A stretch of DNA of 10,012 nucleotides. Source: Xanthomonas translucens pv. translucens DSM 18974 (lineage in GTDB: Bacteria; Pseudomonadota; Gammaproteobacteria; Xanthomonadales; Xanthomonadaceae). Position 1 is the stretch's first letter, and every line of letters starts with the position of its first letter. Below, one piece after another: positions 1 through 9,640 of this stretch. The notes below the pieces were generated by a model. That model did not search any database. It worked only from the letters and a program-made list of their open reading frames with translations, and had not been told where the DNA came from. The position numbers and the translations under genes are program-made. The stretch spans positions 1 to 10,012 of the forward strand of contig NZ_CAPJ01000231.1 in NCBI RefSeq assembly GCF_000331775.1, read 5' to 3'.

Positions 1-1034
1 TGGAGCCATTCGCCGGCAACCTCGACGCGCACTACACCTTCGCCAACTTCGTCGAAGGCCGCAGCAACCAGCTCGGCCTGGCCGCGGCCACGCAGGCGGC
101 GCAGAAACCCGGCGACCGCGCGCACAACCCGCTGCTGCTGTACGGCAGCACCGGCCTGGGCAAGACCCACCTGATGTTCGCCGCCGGCAACGCGATGCGC
201 GAGCAGAACCCCAACGCGCGGGTCATGTACCTGCGCTCGGAACAGTTCTTCAGCGCGATGATCCGCGCGCTGCAGGACAAGACCATGGACCAGTTCAAGC
301 GCCAGTTCCAGCAGGTGGATGCGCTGTTGATCGACGACATCCAGTTCTTCGCCGGCAAGGACCGCACCCAGGAAGAGTTCTTCCACACCTTCAACGCGCT
401 GTTCGACGGCCGCCAGCAGATCATCCTGACCTGCGACCGCTACCCGCGCGAGGTCGAAGGCCTGGAGCCGCGGCTGAAGTCGCGCCTGGCCTGGGGCCTG
501 TCGGTGGCGATCGACCCGCCCGACTTCGAGACCCGTGCGGCGATCGTGCTGGCCAAGGCGCGCGAGCGCGGCGCCGACATCCCCGACGACGTGGCGTTCC
601 TGATCGCCAAGAAGATGCGCTCCAACGTGCGCGATCTGGAAGGGGCGCTCAACACGCTGGCCGCCCGCGCCAACTTCACCGGCCGCGCGATCACCACCGA
701 GTTCGCCCAGGAGACGCTGCGCGACCTGCTGCGCGCGCAGCAGCAGGCGATCGGCATCCCCAACATCCAGAAGACCGTGGCCGACTACTACGGCCTGCAG
801 ATCAAGGACCTGCTGTCCAAGCGCCGCACGCGCTCGCTGGCGCGGCCGCGGCAGGTGGCGATGGCGCTGACCAAGGAGCTGACCGAACACAGCCTGCCGG
901 AGATCGGCGATGCGTTCGCCGGCCGCGACCACACCACCGTGCTGCACGCCTGCCGCCAGATCAAGCACCTCATGGAAACCGACGGCAAGCTGCGCGAGGA
1001 CTGGGACAAGCTGATCCGCAAGTTGAGCGAGTAG
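1..1034 (+). CDS. dnaA: Chromosomal replication initiator DnaA (partial, 5' end missing)
   Basis: DnaA is the ATP-dependent initiator that binds DnaA boxes at oriC, unwinds it and loads the DnaB helicase. The reading frame enters at position 3 and ends at the TAG at 1032-1034, giving 343 visible residues. The first visible residues ([19 protein letters not shown]) are the start of the AAA+ domain, so domain I and most of the linker, roughly 100 residues, lie off the window. Visible motifs are Walker [10 protein letters not shown] (144-170), Walker B LLIDD (324-338), the sensor-I stretch ILTCDR, the sensor-II-type [10 protein letters not shown] (Arg codon at 630) and the domain IV signature GRDHTTV (921-941), which contacts the DnaA box. 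Nothing is broken in the visible part. The oriC-like region follows immediately, the usual partner of this gene. Identification is very secure. Confidence 0.98.
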   Translation, partial: EPFAGNLDAHYTFANFVEGRSNQLGLAAATQAAQKPGDRAHNPLLLYGSTGLGKTHLMFAAGNAMREQNPNARVMYLRSEQFFSAMIRALQDKTMDQFKRQFQQVDALLIDDIQFFAGKDRTQEEFFHTFNALFDGRQQIILTCDRYPREVEGLEPRLKSRLAWGLSVAIDPPDFETRAAIVLAKARERGADIPDDVAFLIAKKMRSNVRDLEGALNTLAARANFTGRAITTEFAQETLRDLLRAQQQAIGIPNIQKTVADYYGLQIKDLLSKRRTRSLARPRQVAMALTKELTEHSLPEIGDAFAGRDHTTVLHACRQIKHLMETDGKLREDWDKLIRKLSE

Positions 1035-1147
1035 CCCGGCCGGCGCCCGGCAAGGCGCGGAGGGGAGGCATGGCGCGCCCTCCACGACACCTGCCGACGA
1101 CGCTTTGATAAAACGGTGCATGACTTCGCGACAAATCCGGTAGAAAC

Positions 1148-1156
1148 TGTGGATAA
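1148..1156 (-). promoter_or_regulatory. DnaA box, perfect consensus
   Basis: The plus strand reads TGTGGATAA, the reverse complement of the consensus TTATCCACA, so this is a high-affinity-type DnaA box on the minus strand. With the flanking C it forms the left arm (CTGTGGATA, 1147-1155) of a perfect 9-bp inverted repeat with TATCCACAG (1184-1192), spaced by 28 bp. Confidence 0.88.
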
Positions 1157-1182
1157 CGTGCAGCGTGGCGGCGCCGGGAAAA

Positions 1183-1191
1183 CTATCCACA
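1183..1191 (+). promoter_or_regulatory. DnaA box, one mismatch
   Basis: CTATCCACA differs from TTATCCACA only at the first base. It faces the perfect box at 1148-1156 and is itself bracketed by the short inverted repeat GGGAAA (1176-1181) and TTTCCC (1194-1199). It is probably a second DnaA binding site, of somewhat lower affinity. Confidence 0.75.
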
Positions 1192-1303
1192 GGTTTCCCC
1201 ACCCCTACAGGGGCAGTAATACCCGGGATTGAGGAGCTAAAAACCCCTTTGATTCCAGAGAGTTAAGCTACCTTTGCACCGAAAATCGCTCTACCATCAC
1301 CAC

Positions 1304-1316
1304 CAAGCTTTTGATT
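1304..1316 (-). promoter_or_regulatory. Candidate IHF binding site in oriC
   Basis: CAAGCTTTTGATT matches the reverse complement of the IHF core consensus (WATCAANNNNTTR) at every specified base. It overlaps the upstream edge of the AT-rich stretch next to dnaN. IHF bending next to the unwinding region is known in E. coli oriC; here the role is inferred from sequence and position only. A match of this length could arise by chance, roughly once per few tens of kb. Confidence 0.45.
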
Positions 1317-1340
1317 TATTCCATATCTTTTTAAAGCATA
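1309..1340. other. AT-rich stretch, candidate DNA unwinding element
   Basis: 26 of 32 bases are A or T, against a strongly GC-rich background, and the stretch lies between the DnaA boxes and the dnaN start. It is the best candidate in the gap for the duplex-unwinding element. It may equally hold the dnaN promoter, although I find no convincingly spaced -35/-10 pair. A Shine-Dalgarno-like AGGGG follows at 1340-1344. Confidence 0.5.
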
Positions 1341-1355
1341 GGGGCACGGAACCAC

Positions 1356-2456
1356 ATGCGTTTCACACTGCAGCGCGAAGCCTTCCTCAAGCCATTGGCG
1401 CAAGTCGTCAATGTGGTCGAACGCCGCCAGACCTTGCCGGTTCTGGCCAACTTCCTGGTGCAGGTGCACGACGGGCAACTGTCGCTGACCGGTACCGACC
1501 TGGAAGTGGAAATGGTGTCGCGCATCGCGGTCGACGATGCGCAGGACGGCGAAACCACCATCCCGGCACGCAAGCTGTTCGAGATCATTCGGGCGCTGCC
1601 TGACGGCAGCAAGATCACCGTGACCCAGAACGGCGACAAGATCACCGTGCAGGCCGGGCGCAGCCGCTTCACCCTGGCCACGTTGCCGGCCAACGATTTC
1701 CCGTCGGTGGACGAGGTCGAAGCCACCGAACGGGTGCTGGTGCCGGAAGCGGCGCTGAAGGAGCTGATCGAGCGTACCGCGTTCGCGATGGCGCAGCAGG
1801 ACGTGCGCTACTACCTCAACGGCCTGCTGTTCGACCTGCACGACCAGACCTTGCGCTGCGTGGCCACTGACGGCCACCGCCTGGCGCTGTGCGAGACCGC
1901 GCTGGAGAACGCCAGCGGCGCCAAGCGGCAGATCATCGTGCCGCGCAAGGGCGTGACCGAGCTGCAGCGGCTGCTGGAAGGCGGTGATCGCGAGGTCGAG
2001 TTGGAAGTCGGGCGCAGCCACGTGCGGGTCAAGCGCGACGATGTCACCTTCACCTCGAAGCTGATCGACGGCCGTTTCCCCGATTACGAAGCGGTGATCC
2101 CGATCGGCGCCGACCGCGAGGTCAAGCTGGATCGCGAAGCGCTGCGCGCCGCACTGCAGCGTGCCGCGATCCTGTCCAACGAGAAGTACCGCGGGGTGCG
2201 CGTGGAAGTCTCGCCGGGCCAGCTGAAGATCAGTGCGCACAATCCCGAGCAGGAAGAGGCGCAGGAAGAGATCGAGGCCGACACCAAGGTCAGCGATCTG
2301 GCGATCGGTTTCAACGTAAACTACCTGCTCGACGCGCTGTCGGCGCTGCGCGAGGAGTTCATCGTGATCCAGCTGCGCGATGCCAACTCCTCGGCCCTGG
2401 TGCGCGAGGCCAGCAGCGCCCGCTCGCGCCACGTGGTGATGCCACTGCGCCTCTGA
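1356..2456 (+). CDS. dnaN: DNA polymerase III beta subunit (sliding clamp)
   Basis: The product is the ring-shaped homodimeric clamp that holds DNA polymerase III and other polymerases and repair proteins on DNA. The protein is 366 residues, the same length as E. coli DnaN, and can be read as three consecutive clamp folds of about 120 residues each. It starts MRFTLQREAFLKPL and ends RHVVMPLRL, the typical clamp terminus that helps form the hydrophobic pocket for clamp-binding peptides. The ATG at 1356 gives the standard N-terminus; a weak ribosome-binding sequence (AGGGG, 1340-1344) lies 11 nt upstream. The gene sits directly after the oriC-like region and is followed by a parS site and a hairpin terminator, so transcription probably ends before recF. 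No oddity in the protein is visible. Confidence 0.98.
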   Translation: MRFTLQREAFLKPLAQVVNVVERRQTLPVLANFLVQVHDGQLSLTGTDLEVEMVSRIAVDDAQDGETTIPARKLFEIIRALPDGSKITVTQNGDKITVQAGRSRFTLATLPANDFPSVDEVEATERVLVPEAALKELIERTAFAMAQQDVRYYLNGLLFDLHDQTLRCVATDGHRLALCETALENASGAKRQIIVPRKGVTELQRLLEGGDREVELEVGRSHVRVKRDDVTFTSKLIDGRFPDYEAVIPIGADREVKLDREALRAALQRAAILSNEKYRGVRVEVSPGQLKISAHNPEQEEAQEEIEADTKVSDLAIGFNVNYLLDALSALREEFIVIQLRDANSSALVREASSARSRHVVMPLRL

Positions 2457-2473
2457 CCGTCGTTCGACATCCC

Positions 2474-2491
2474 GTGTTCCACGTGGAACAC
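2474..2491. promoter_or_regulatory. parS: parS centromere site 1 (ParB-binding), perfect palindrome
   Basis: The 16-mer TGTTCCACGTGGAACA (2475-2490) extends to a perfect 18-bp palindrome with the flanking G and C. It matches the bacterial chromosomal parS consensus, which nucleates ParB loading for ParA-driven origin segregation and condensin recruitment. It lies 18 bp after the dnaN stop codon and 3 nt before the terminator stem. Two further copies occur in recF. The parAB genes themselves are not in this window. Confidence 0.93.
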
Positions 2492-2493
2492 AC

Positions 2494-2526
2494 AAAGAAA
2501 CCCGGCCTAAGCGCCGGGTTTCTTTT
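2494..2526 (+). terminator. Rho-independent terminator after dnaN
   Basis: A perfect 13-bp stem, AAAGAAACCCGGC (2494-2506) with GCCGGGTTTCTTT (2513-2525), closes a 6-nt loop and is followed by T-rich sequence. The A-rich left arm makes it potentially bidirectional. It lies 37 nt after the dnaN stop and should separate dnaN from recF. Its left arm begins just 3 nt after the parS palindrome. Confidence 0.9.
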
Positions 2527-2817
2527 GCCCGCGATTCGGCAGGCGATCTCGACGCCTTGCATGCTCCCTGTGGGAGCGACTTCAGTCGCGACGGGCTTTA
2601 CCGCCGCCGTTTGATGTCTTCTGCCATGCGTCATCGCGGTCCCGATCGCCTCATAAAGGCGGCCGCAGTGCCTGCGCGAGCAAGCGCTGACGCAGCTGCA
2701 AGTGTCCAGCACCCCTCCCCACACGACGTTCGCAGCCGCTTTGGGTATGCTGCCGCCCTGCCCCTATGAGCCGACCCGCGTGCGCCGGGTGAGAGCGCCC
2801 TCGCACCGATTCCCCGC
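2527..2817. other. Remaining dnaN-recF intergenic DNA
   Basis: Together with the parS site and terminator this makes a 361-bp gap between dnaN and recF. Apart from the REP-like repeat (2566-2600) I see no convincing gene. Short open frames in several phases lack a ribosome-binding site and overlap each other. A TATGCT (2746-2751) could be a -10 hexamer for recF, but no matching -35 is evident. Confidence 0.5.
2566..2600. repeat. REP-like palindromic repeat
   Basis: The core GTGGGAGCGACTTCAGTCGC (2570-2589), followed by GACGGGC, resembles the REP-type repeats scattered between genes in Xanthomonas, Stenotrophomonas and Pseudomonas: a GTGG/GTAG head followed by a short hairpin. The hairpin is GCGAC (2576-2580) with GTCGC (2585-2589) around a TTCA loop. 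Only one copy lies in this window, so the repeat nature is inferred from family knowledge. Such elements are normally mobilised in trans by RAYT transposases, none of which is present here. Confidence 0.7.
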
Positions 2818-3918
2818 ATGCATGTCTCCCGCCTCGATCTCCATCATCTGCGCCGCTTCACCGCGCTCGAACTGGCGCCTGCGCCCGGGCTGAACCTGAT
2901 TACGGGCGACAACGGTGCCGGCAAGACTACGATCCTCGAGGCCATGCACCTGATGGCCTATGGCCGCAGCTTTCGCGGTCGGGTCCGCGACGGCCTGGTC
3001 AGCCAGGGCCAGGACGCGCTCGAGGTGTTCGTCGAATGGCAGGAGCGCGGCGCCGAGCCGCAACAGACGCGGCGGCGCCGCGCCGGACTGCGCCATAGCG
3101 GCCAGGACTGGCGTGGCCGCCTGGATGGCGAAGACGTGGCCTACCTGGGCACGCTGTGCGCCGCGCTGGCGGTGGTCACCTTCGAGCCGGGGAGCCACGT
3201 GCTGGTCAGCGGCGGCGGCGAACCGCGTCGGCGCTTCGTTGATTGGGGCTTGTTCCACGTGGAACCTGACTTCCTGTCCCTGTGGCGCCGCTATGCGCGG
3301 GCGCTGCGCCAGCGCAACGCCCTGCTCAAGAGCGGCGGTGGCGGCGCGGCCCTGGACGCCTGGGACCACGAGCTGGCCGAGGCCGGCGAACCGCTGACCT
3401 CGCGCCGCGAGCAGTATCTGGAACGGCTGCTGCAGCGCCTGCTGGCGCTGGGGCCGGAACTGGCGCCAGCGCTGGGCATCCAACACCTGCAGTTCGCGCC
3501 TGGCTGGCGCCGCCACGAGGTGCCGCTGGCCGATGCGCTGTTGCTCAACCGCGAACGCGACCGCCAGTACGGCTATACCTCGGTTGGACCGCACCGTGCC
3601 GACTGGAGCCTGGCATTCGCGACCATCCCCGGCCGCGACGCGCTGTCGCGCGGCCAGGCCAAGCTCACCGCATTGGCCTGCCTGCTGGCCCAGGCCGAAG
3701 ACTATGCCGAGCAACGCGGCGAGTGGCCGGTGATCGCCCTGGACGACCTGGCCTCGGAACTGGACCAGCATCACCAGCGGCGTGTGCTGCAGCGCCTGCA
3801 GGCCTGCCCGGCGCAGGTCTTCGTCACCGCGACCGAGACCCCACAGGCGCTGGCCGATAGCGCGCTGCCGATTGCCCGGTTCCACGTGGAACATGGGCAG
3901 GCCGTGGCCCGTTCCTGA
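2818..3918 (+). CDS. recF: DNA replication and repair protein RecF
   Basis: RecF is an SMC-like ABC-type ATPase that works with RecO and RecR to load RecA at single-strand gaps and stalled forks. The protein is 366 residues (E. coli RecF has 357). Visible motifs are Walker [10 protein letters not shown] (residues 30-38), the ABC signature region LSRGQAKL (276-283), and Walker B with D-loop [10 protein letters not shown] (307-316), including the conserved WPVIALDD run. The N-terminus [14 protein letters not shown] is typical, supporting the ATG at 2818, although no clear Shine-Dalgarno is present. It is separated from dnaN by a terminator and precedes gyrB by 114 bp. Two parS sequences are embedded in the gene and encode the tetrapeptide FHVE twice (residues 146-149 and 355-358). 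The first falls in a WGxFHxEP motif that is conserved in RecF proteins. Confidence 0.97.
   Translation: MHVSRLDLHHLRRFTALELAPAPGLNLITGDNGAGKTTILEAMHLMAYGRSFRGRVRDGLVSQGQDALEVFVEWQERGAEPQQTRRRRAGLRHSGQDWRGRLDGEDVAYLGTLCAALAVVTFEPGSHVLVSGGGEPRRRFVDWGLFHVEPDFLSLWRRYARALRQRNALLKSGGGGAALDAWDHELAEAGEPLTSRREQYLERLLQRLLALGPELAPALGIQHLQFAPGWRRHEVPLADALLLNRERDRQYGYTSVGPHRADWSLAFATIPGRDALSRGQAKLTALACLLAQAEDYAEQRGEWPVIALDDLASELDQHHQRRVLQRLQACPAQVFVTATETPQALADSALPIARFHVEHGQAVARS
3251..3266. promoter_or_regulatory. parS: parS site 2, inside recF
   Basis: TGTTCCACGTGGAACC matches the parS 16-mer at 15 of 16 positions, and the 14-bp palindromic core GTTCCACGTGGAAC (3252-3265) is perfect. It is read in the recF frame as Leu-Phe-His-Val-Glu-Pro (residues 145-150). 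It lies 776 bp after the first parS. The match is far beyond chance and near-identical copies flank it on both sides, so ParB binding is likely. Confidence 0.88.
3878..3893. promoter_or_regulatory. parS: parS site 3, at the 3' end of recF
   Basis: GGTTCCACGTGGAACA matches the parS 16-mer at 15 of 16 positions with a perfect 14-bp core (3879-3892). It encodes Arg-Phe-His-Val-Glu-His near the RecF C-terminus (residues 354-359), a part of the protein I expect to be under little constraint. It lies 627 bp after the second site and about 50 bp upstream of the gyrB -10 element, so a ParB complex here could affect gyrB transcription. Confidence 0.88.
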
Positions 3919-6480
<2,562 letters not shown>

Positions 6481-6560
6481 CGCGGCATCGCCGCCCCCCG
6501 GCGCGCGCCAGGGGCCGGCAGCGTTGCGCTCCCCCTAGCCTGCTCTCGCCCAGGATCGCG

Positions 6561-7415
6561 ATGACCTCGCTGCCGTCGCACATGCCCGCCCCGCCCCCGC
6601 TGCCCCATGCCGCGCCACCGCCGTCCGGCGCGGGCAAGCCAGTGCTCTGGTTCGTCCTCGACCTGCTGCTGGCCGCCGTCGTGCTGCTGGCGGTCAGCGT
6701 GCTGTGCGGCCTGGTCTGGGGCGTGGTGCGCGGTTTCCAGATCAGCATGGAACTGCGTGCGCAGGGCATTCCCGCCGATCGGCTGGCCACGGCCGTCGCC
6801 TCCCGGCTCGGCCAGCCCGGCGCGCTGGCGCAGCTGCTGATCGCCCTGGTCAGCACCCTGTCCGCGGCCTTGCTGCTGTACTTCCTGCGCCGCCCGGCCA
6901 GCGCGGCCGAGCGCCGCGCCTCCTGGCAGGCCGCGCGCGTGCCGGCCACCTGGGGCTGGGTGTTGCTGGTGGCGGGGGCGGTGTTCGTGGGCAGCACCCT
7001 GCTGTCCAACCTTGGCGCGCAGCTGGGGATCAAGCCGGTGCCGACCAACCTGCCGCTGATGCGCGAGGCGATGGCGCAGATGCCGCTGTTCCTGGTCGTG
7101 TTCGCGGTGCTGATCGCCCCGGCCTACGAGGAACTGCTGTTCCGCCGGGTGCTGTTCGGGCGTCTGTGGGATGCCGGGCGGCCGCGGCTGGGCATGGCGC
7201 TCAGCGGCGTTGCGTTCGCGCTGGTGCACGAGTTGCCCGGCACCACCGGCAACGGCATGGCCGAGACCCTGCAGCTGTGGCTGGTCTACGGCAGCATGGG
7301 CGCCGCGTTCGCATGGCTGTACAAGCGCACCGGCACGTTGTGGGCGCCGATTGCCGCACACGGCCTGAACAACGCCGTCGCCGTCGCCGCGCTGTCTTGG
7401 TTTGGCACAACTTGA
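6561..7415 (+). CDS. CPBP-family intramembrane metalloprotease homologue
   Basis: This 284-residue multi-pass inner-membrane protein carries the three CPBP (CAAX protease and bacteriocin-processing, Abi) motifs: EELLFR (Glu190, Glu191, Arg195), FxxxH (Phe219, His223) and HxxxN (His267, Asn271). These are the proposed metal-binding and catalytic residues of this glutamic or metallo-type intramembrane protease family. Hydrophobic segments occur near residues 28-53, 88-109, 131-149, 174-188, 209-223, 236-253 and 262-281. The cytosolic-looking N-terminus (1-26) is proline-rich. The ATG at 6561 has an AGGA (6552-6555) at good spacing. It lies 80 bp after gyrB and 67 bp before the M48 gene. The substrate is unknown; bacterial members are linked to bacteriocin self-immunity and membrane-protein processing, and neither can be assigned here. 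Confidence 0.88.
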   Translation: MTSLPSHMPAPPPLPHAAPPPSGAGKPVLWFVLDLLLAAVVLLAVSVLCGLVWGVVRGFQISMELRAQGIPADRLATAVASRLGQPGALAQLLIALVSTLSAALLLYFLRRPASAAERRASWQAARVPATWGWVLLVAGAVFVGSTLLSNLGAQLGIKPVPTNLPLMREAMAQMPLFLVVFAVLIAPAYEELLFRRVLFGRLWDAGRPRLGMALSGVAFALVHELPGTTGNGMAETLQLWLVYGSMGAAFAWLYKRTGTLWAPIAAHGLNNAVAVAALSWFGTT

Positions 7416-7482
7416 AGATTTGTTTGACGAAATGTTAAGACAAGGGCCACCACACTGAGATGCGTGTCATAGGGGAACCCGT

Positions 7483-8289
7483 ATGAAGAGTTTTGTACTG
7501 GGGGCATCGATCGCGGTGCTGCTGGCAGCGTGCGCAACGACCACATCGCCGACCGGGCGCACCCAGGTCGTGGGCGGCGTGTCGCAGCAGGAGCTGGACC
7601 AGCTCGGGCTGAAGGCATTCGCCGAAGCCAAGGCCAAGCAGCCGATCGACGCCGATCCCAAGCGCAACGCCTACGTGCGCTGCGTGGTCGATGCGCTGGT
7701 CGCGCAGTTGCCGGCGCAATGGCGCGGCACGGCGTGGGAAACCGCGCTGTTCGACGACAAGGAACCCAACGCGTTCGCGCTGCCCGGCGGCAAGGTCGGC
7801 GTCAACAGCGGCATCTTCAGCGTGGCCAAGAACCAGGATCAGCTGGCGGCGGTCCTCGGCCACGAGATCGGCCACGTGATCTCGCGTCACCACGAGGAAC
7901 GCATCACCCGCCAGATGGGCACCCAGACCGGGCTCAGCGTGCTTGGCGCGCTGGCCGGCGCGCGCTACGGCAGCGCCGCCGCCGATACGGTCGGCCAGGT
8001 CGGCGGCATGACCGCGCAGGCCGCGTTCCTGCTGCCGGGCTCGCGCACCCAGGAGAGCGAGGCCGACGTGGTCGGCCAGCGGCTGATGGCGCAGGCCGGT
8101 TTCGACCCGGCGCAGGCGGTGGACCTGTGGAAGAACATGATGGCCGCCGGCGGCCAGCGCCCGCCGCAATGGCTGTCCACCCACCCCGATCCCAGCGCCC
8201 GCATCGGCGAACTGCAACGCGATGTCGCTACGCTTGAGCCCGTGTATGCGCAGGCGAGCAGTGCCGGACGGACGCCGAAGTGCGGTTGA
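7483..8289 (+). CDS. M48-family lipoprotein metalloprotease (LoiP/YggG-like)
   Basis: This 268-residue protein is a zinc-dependent endopeptidase of the M48 family, probably anchored in the outer membrane and facing the periplasm. The N-terminus MKSFVLGASIAVLLAAC is a lipoprotein signal with the lipobox LAAC (Cys17). The next residue is Ala, not the Asp that retains lipoproteins in the inner membrane. The active site HEIGH is at residues 127-131; the third zinc ligand is probably Glu191 in ESEAD (191-195). The C-terminal STHPDPSARI motif is also typical. Size and layout resemble E. coli LoiP (YggG) rather than the larger BepA, since there is no TPR region. AGGGGA (7471-7476) precedes the ATG at 7483. 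Substrates are unknown; relatives act in outer-membrane protein quality control. No promoter could be firmly assigned. Confidence 0.93.
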   Translation: MKSFVLGASIAVLLAACATTTSPTGRTQVVGGVSQQELDQLGLKAFAEAKAKQPIDADPKRNAYVRCVVDALVAQLPAQWRGTAWETALFDDKEPNAFALPGGKVGVNSGIFSVAKNQDQLAAVLGHEIGHVISRHHEERITRQMGTQTGLSVLGALAGARYGSAAADTVGQVGGMTAQAAFLLPGSRTQESEADVVGQRLMAQAGFDPAQAVDLWKNMMAAGGQRPPQWLSTHPDPSARIGELQRDVATLEPVYAQASSAGRTPKCG

Positions 8290-8446
8290 GCGCATCGGTG
8301 GCGTCGCGCATGGGCGTGCGCCGTGCATGACCATGCGTCCTAGAAACGTTTTCACGGCGTATAGGTTTCTGTTAGTTTTGCTGGCTCGGCCCAGGATGGC
8401 CGCTCCGTCTTCCGTGCCGCTCAGGGCGGTTCCACCGAGGTGATCC

Positions 8447-9640
8447 ATGAAATTCAGTATTCGCAAGCAAGCGTTGTTGTCCCTGCTGATCACTGCTGCC
8501 CTGAGCGGCGCGGTGGTGGCCGACGCTGTCGCGCAGTCCGATCGCTCCGAGCAGCGCTCCTCGCGCAAATCCAAGAACGAAAAGGCTGCGGTGATGTTTC
8601 CCAACGCCACCCGCCAGGAGCCGGCCGGCAAGCCGTCGGCCAAGCTCGGCAGCAAGCTGCAGAAGCTGATCGACACCTACAACAAGGGCGAGGACTACCC
8701 CGGCGTGCGCAGCCAGGCCGATGAGATCCTGGCCAATAGCGCGGCCAACGAATACGACAAGTCGATCGCCGCGCAGCTCGCCGCGCAGGCCGCCTACAAC
8801 CTGGACGACAGCAAGGCGGCCAAGCAGTACCTGCAGCAGGCGATCCAGTTCAACGGCCTGGACAACAACGGCCACTTCCAGTCGATGCTGATGCTGGCGC
8901 AGCTGCAGCTGCAGGACGACGAGACCGCCCCAGGCCTGGCGACGTTGGACAAGTTTCTTGCCGAATCCAAGTCGACCCGTCCGGAAGACCTGATCCTCAA
9001 GGGCCAGGCGCTGTACCAGACCGAGCGCTACCAGGAGGCGATCCCGGTGTTGAAGCAGGCCATCGCTGCCTCGCCCGAGCCCAAGGACAGCTGGAACCAG
9101 CTGCTGATGGCGACCTACGCCGCCGCCGGCCAGACCGGCGAAGCGGTCAAGGCCGCCGAAACGCTGGCGGCGAAGACGCCGAACGACAAGAAGGCCCAGC
9201 TCAACCTGGCCAGCATGTACATGCAGGCCGACCAGATGGACAAGGCCGCCGCGGTGATGGATAAGCTGCGCGCGGCCGGGCAGTTGACCGACGAGAAGGA
9301 GTACAAGCAGCTGTACTCGATCTACGCCAACACCGACAAGAAGGAAAAGGACGTCATCGCGGTCATCACCGAAGGCCTGCAGAAGGGCATCCTCAAGCCC
9401 GACTACCAGACCTATCTGGCGCTGGCGCAGTCGTACTACTACACCGACCAGGTGCCGCAGGCGATCGAGAACTGGCAGAAGGCCGCGCCGTTGTCCAAGG
9501 ACGGCGAGACCTATCTGAACCTGGCCAAGGTGTTGCACCAGGAAGGCCGCATTCCGGAAGCCAAGCAGGCGGCGAAACAGGCGCTCGCCAAGGGCGTCAA
9601 AAAGCCGGAAGACGCCAAGAAAATTATCAACCTGAAGTAA
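8447..9640 (+). CDS. Secreted tetratricopeptide-repeat protein upstream of tonB
   Basis: This 397-residue protein has a Sec signal peptide: basic MKFSIRKQ, a hydrophobic core, and an AVA cleavage motif after residue 29. A charged, low-complexity stretch follows (31-66). The rest is helical with TPR-like repeats, clearest around 109-134, 183-210, 250-277, 323-350 and 355-382, the last ending in the run of lysines and alanines common in periplasmic TPR proteins. It is lysine- and glutamine-rich with no enzymatic motif, so a scaffold or adaptor role is likely. A strong Shine-Dalgarno GAGGTGA (8437-8443) precedes the ATG at 8447. It stands 157 bp after the M48 gene and 151 bp before tonB. TPR proteins accompany some TonB-ExbB-ExbD systems (TtpC of Vibrio is the known case), so a link to TonB is plausible but inferred from position. 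Confidence 0.85.
   Translation: MKFSIRKQALLSLLITAALSGAVVADAVAQSDRSEQRSSRKSKNEKAAVMFPNATRQEPAGKPSAKLGSKLQKLIDTYNKGEDYPGVRSQADEILANSAANEYDKSIAAQLAAQAAYNLDDSKAAKQYLQQAIQFNGLDNNGHFQSMLMLAQLQLQDDETAPGLATLDKFLAESKSTRPEDLILKGQALYQTERYQEAIPVLKQAIAASPEPKDSWNQLLMATYAAAGQTGEAVKAAETLAAKTPNDKKAQLNLASMYMQADQMDKAAAVMDKLRAAGQLTDEKEYKQLYSIYANTDKKEKDVIAVITEGLQKGILKPDYQTYLALAQSYYYTDQVPQAIENWQKAAPLSKDGETYLNLAKVLHQEGRIPEAKQAAKQALAKGVKKPEDAKKIINLK

Larger units (their letters stand above)
1035..1355. other. oriC: dnaA-dnaN intergenic region, probable oriC
   Basis: This 321-bp non-coding gap holds one perfect DnaA box (1148-1156, minus strand), one box with a single mismatch in the opposite orientation (1183-1191), an exact match to the IHF core consensus (1304-1316) and an 81% A/T stretch (1309-1340) in otherwise GC-rich DNA. 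Smaller dyads are GGGAAA/TTTCCC (1176-1181 and 1194-1199), which bracket the second box, and CCCCT/AGGGG (1202-1213). From memory, work on X. campestris mapped the minimal autonomously replicating origin to this same dnaA-dnaN gap, with unusually few DnaA boxes. I see only two good boxes here, and no open reading frame of note. It must also contain the dnaN promoter, which I could not assign with confidence. Confidence 0.85.

Noticed and set aside
1263..2495. Minus-strand open frame of 410 codons opposite dnaN
   Set aside because: Shadow of dnaN with the same biased composition and no motif; it would also run through oriC and parS.
6495..6514. GC-rich inverted repeat after gyrB as a terminator
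   Set aside because: CCCC and GGGG bracket a GGCGCGCGCC palindrome, but there is no T-tract and such GC palindromes are common in this DNA; too weak to call.
7402..7440. Promoter for the M48 gene (TTGACG at 7424-7429 and nearby A/T-rich DNA)
   Set aside because: The -35-like hexamers have no -10 at acceptable spacing; a promoter probably exists here but cannot be placed.
8341..8380. Promoter for the TPR gene in the A/T-richer stretch
   Set aside because: TTTTCA and TTAGTT have near-acceptable spacing but are both poor matches; not strong enough to report as a feature.
8372..9538. Minus-strand open frame of 388 codons opposite the TPR gene
   Set aside because: Antisense shadow: Leu/Val/Gly/Arg-rich, no start signal, opposite a gene with a clear signal peptide and ribosome-binding site.
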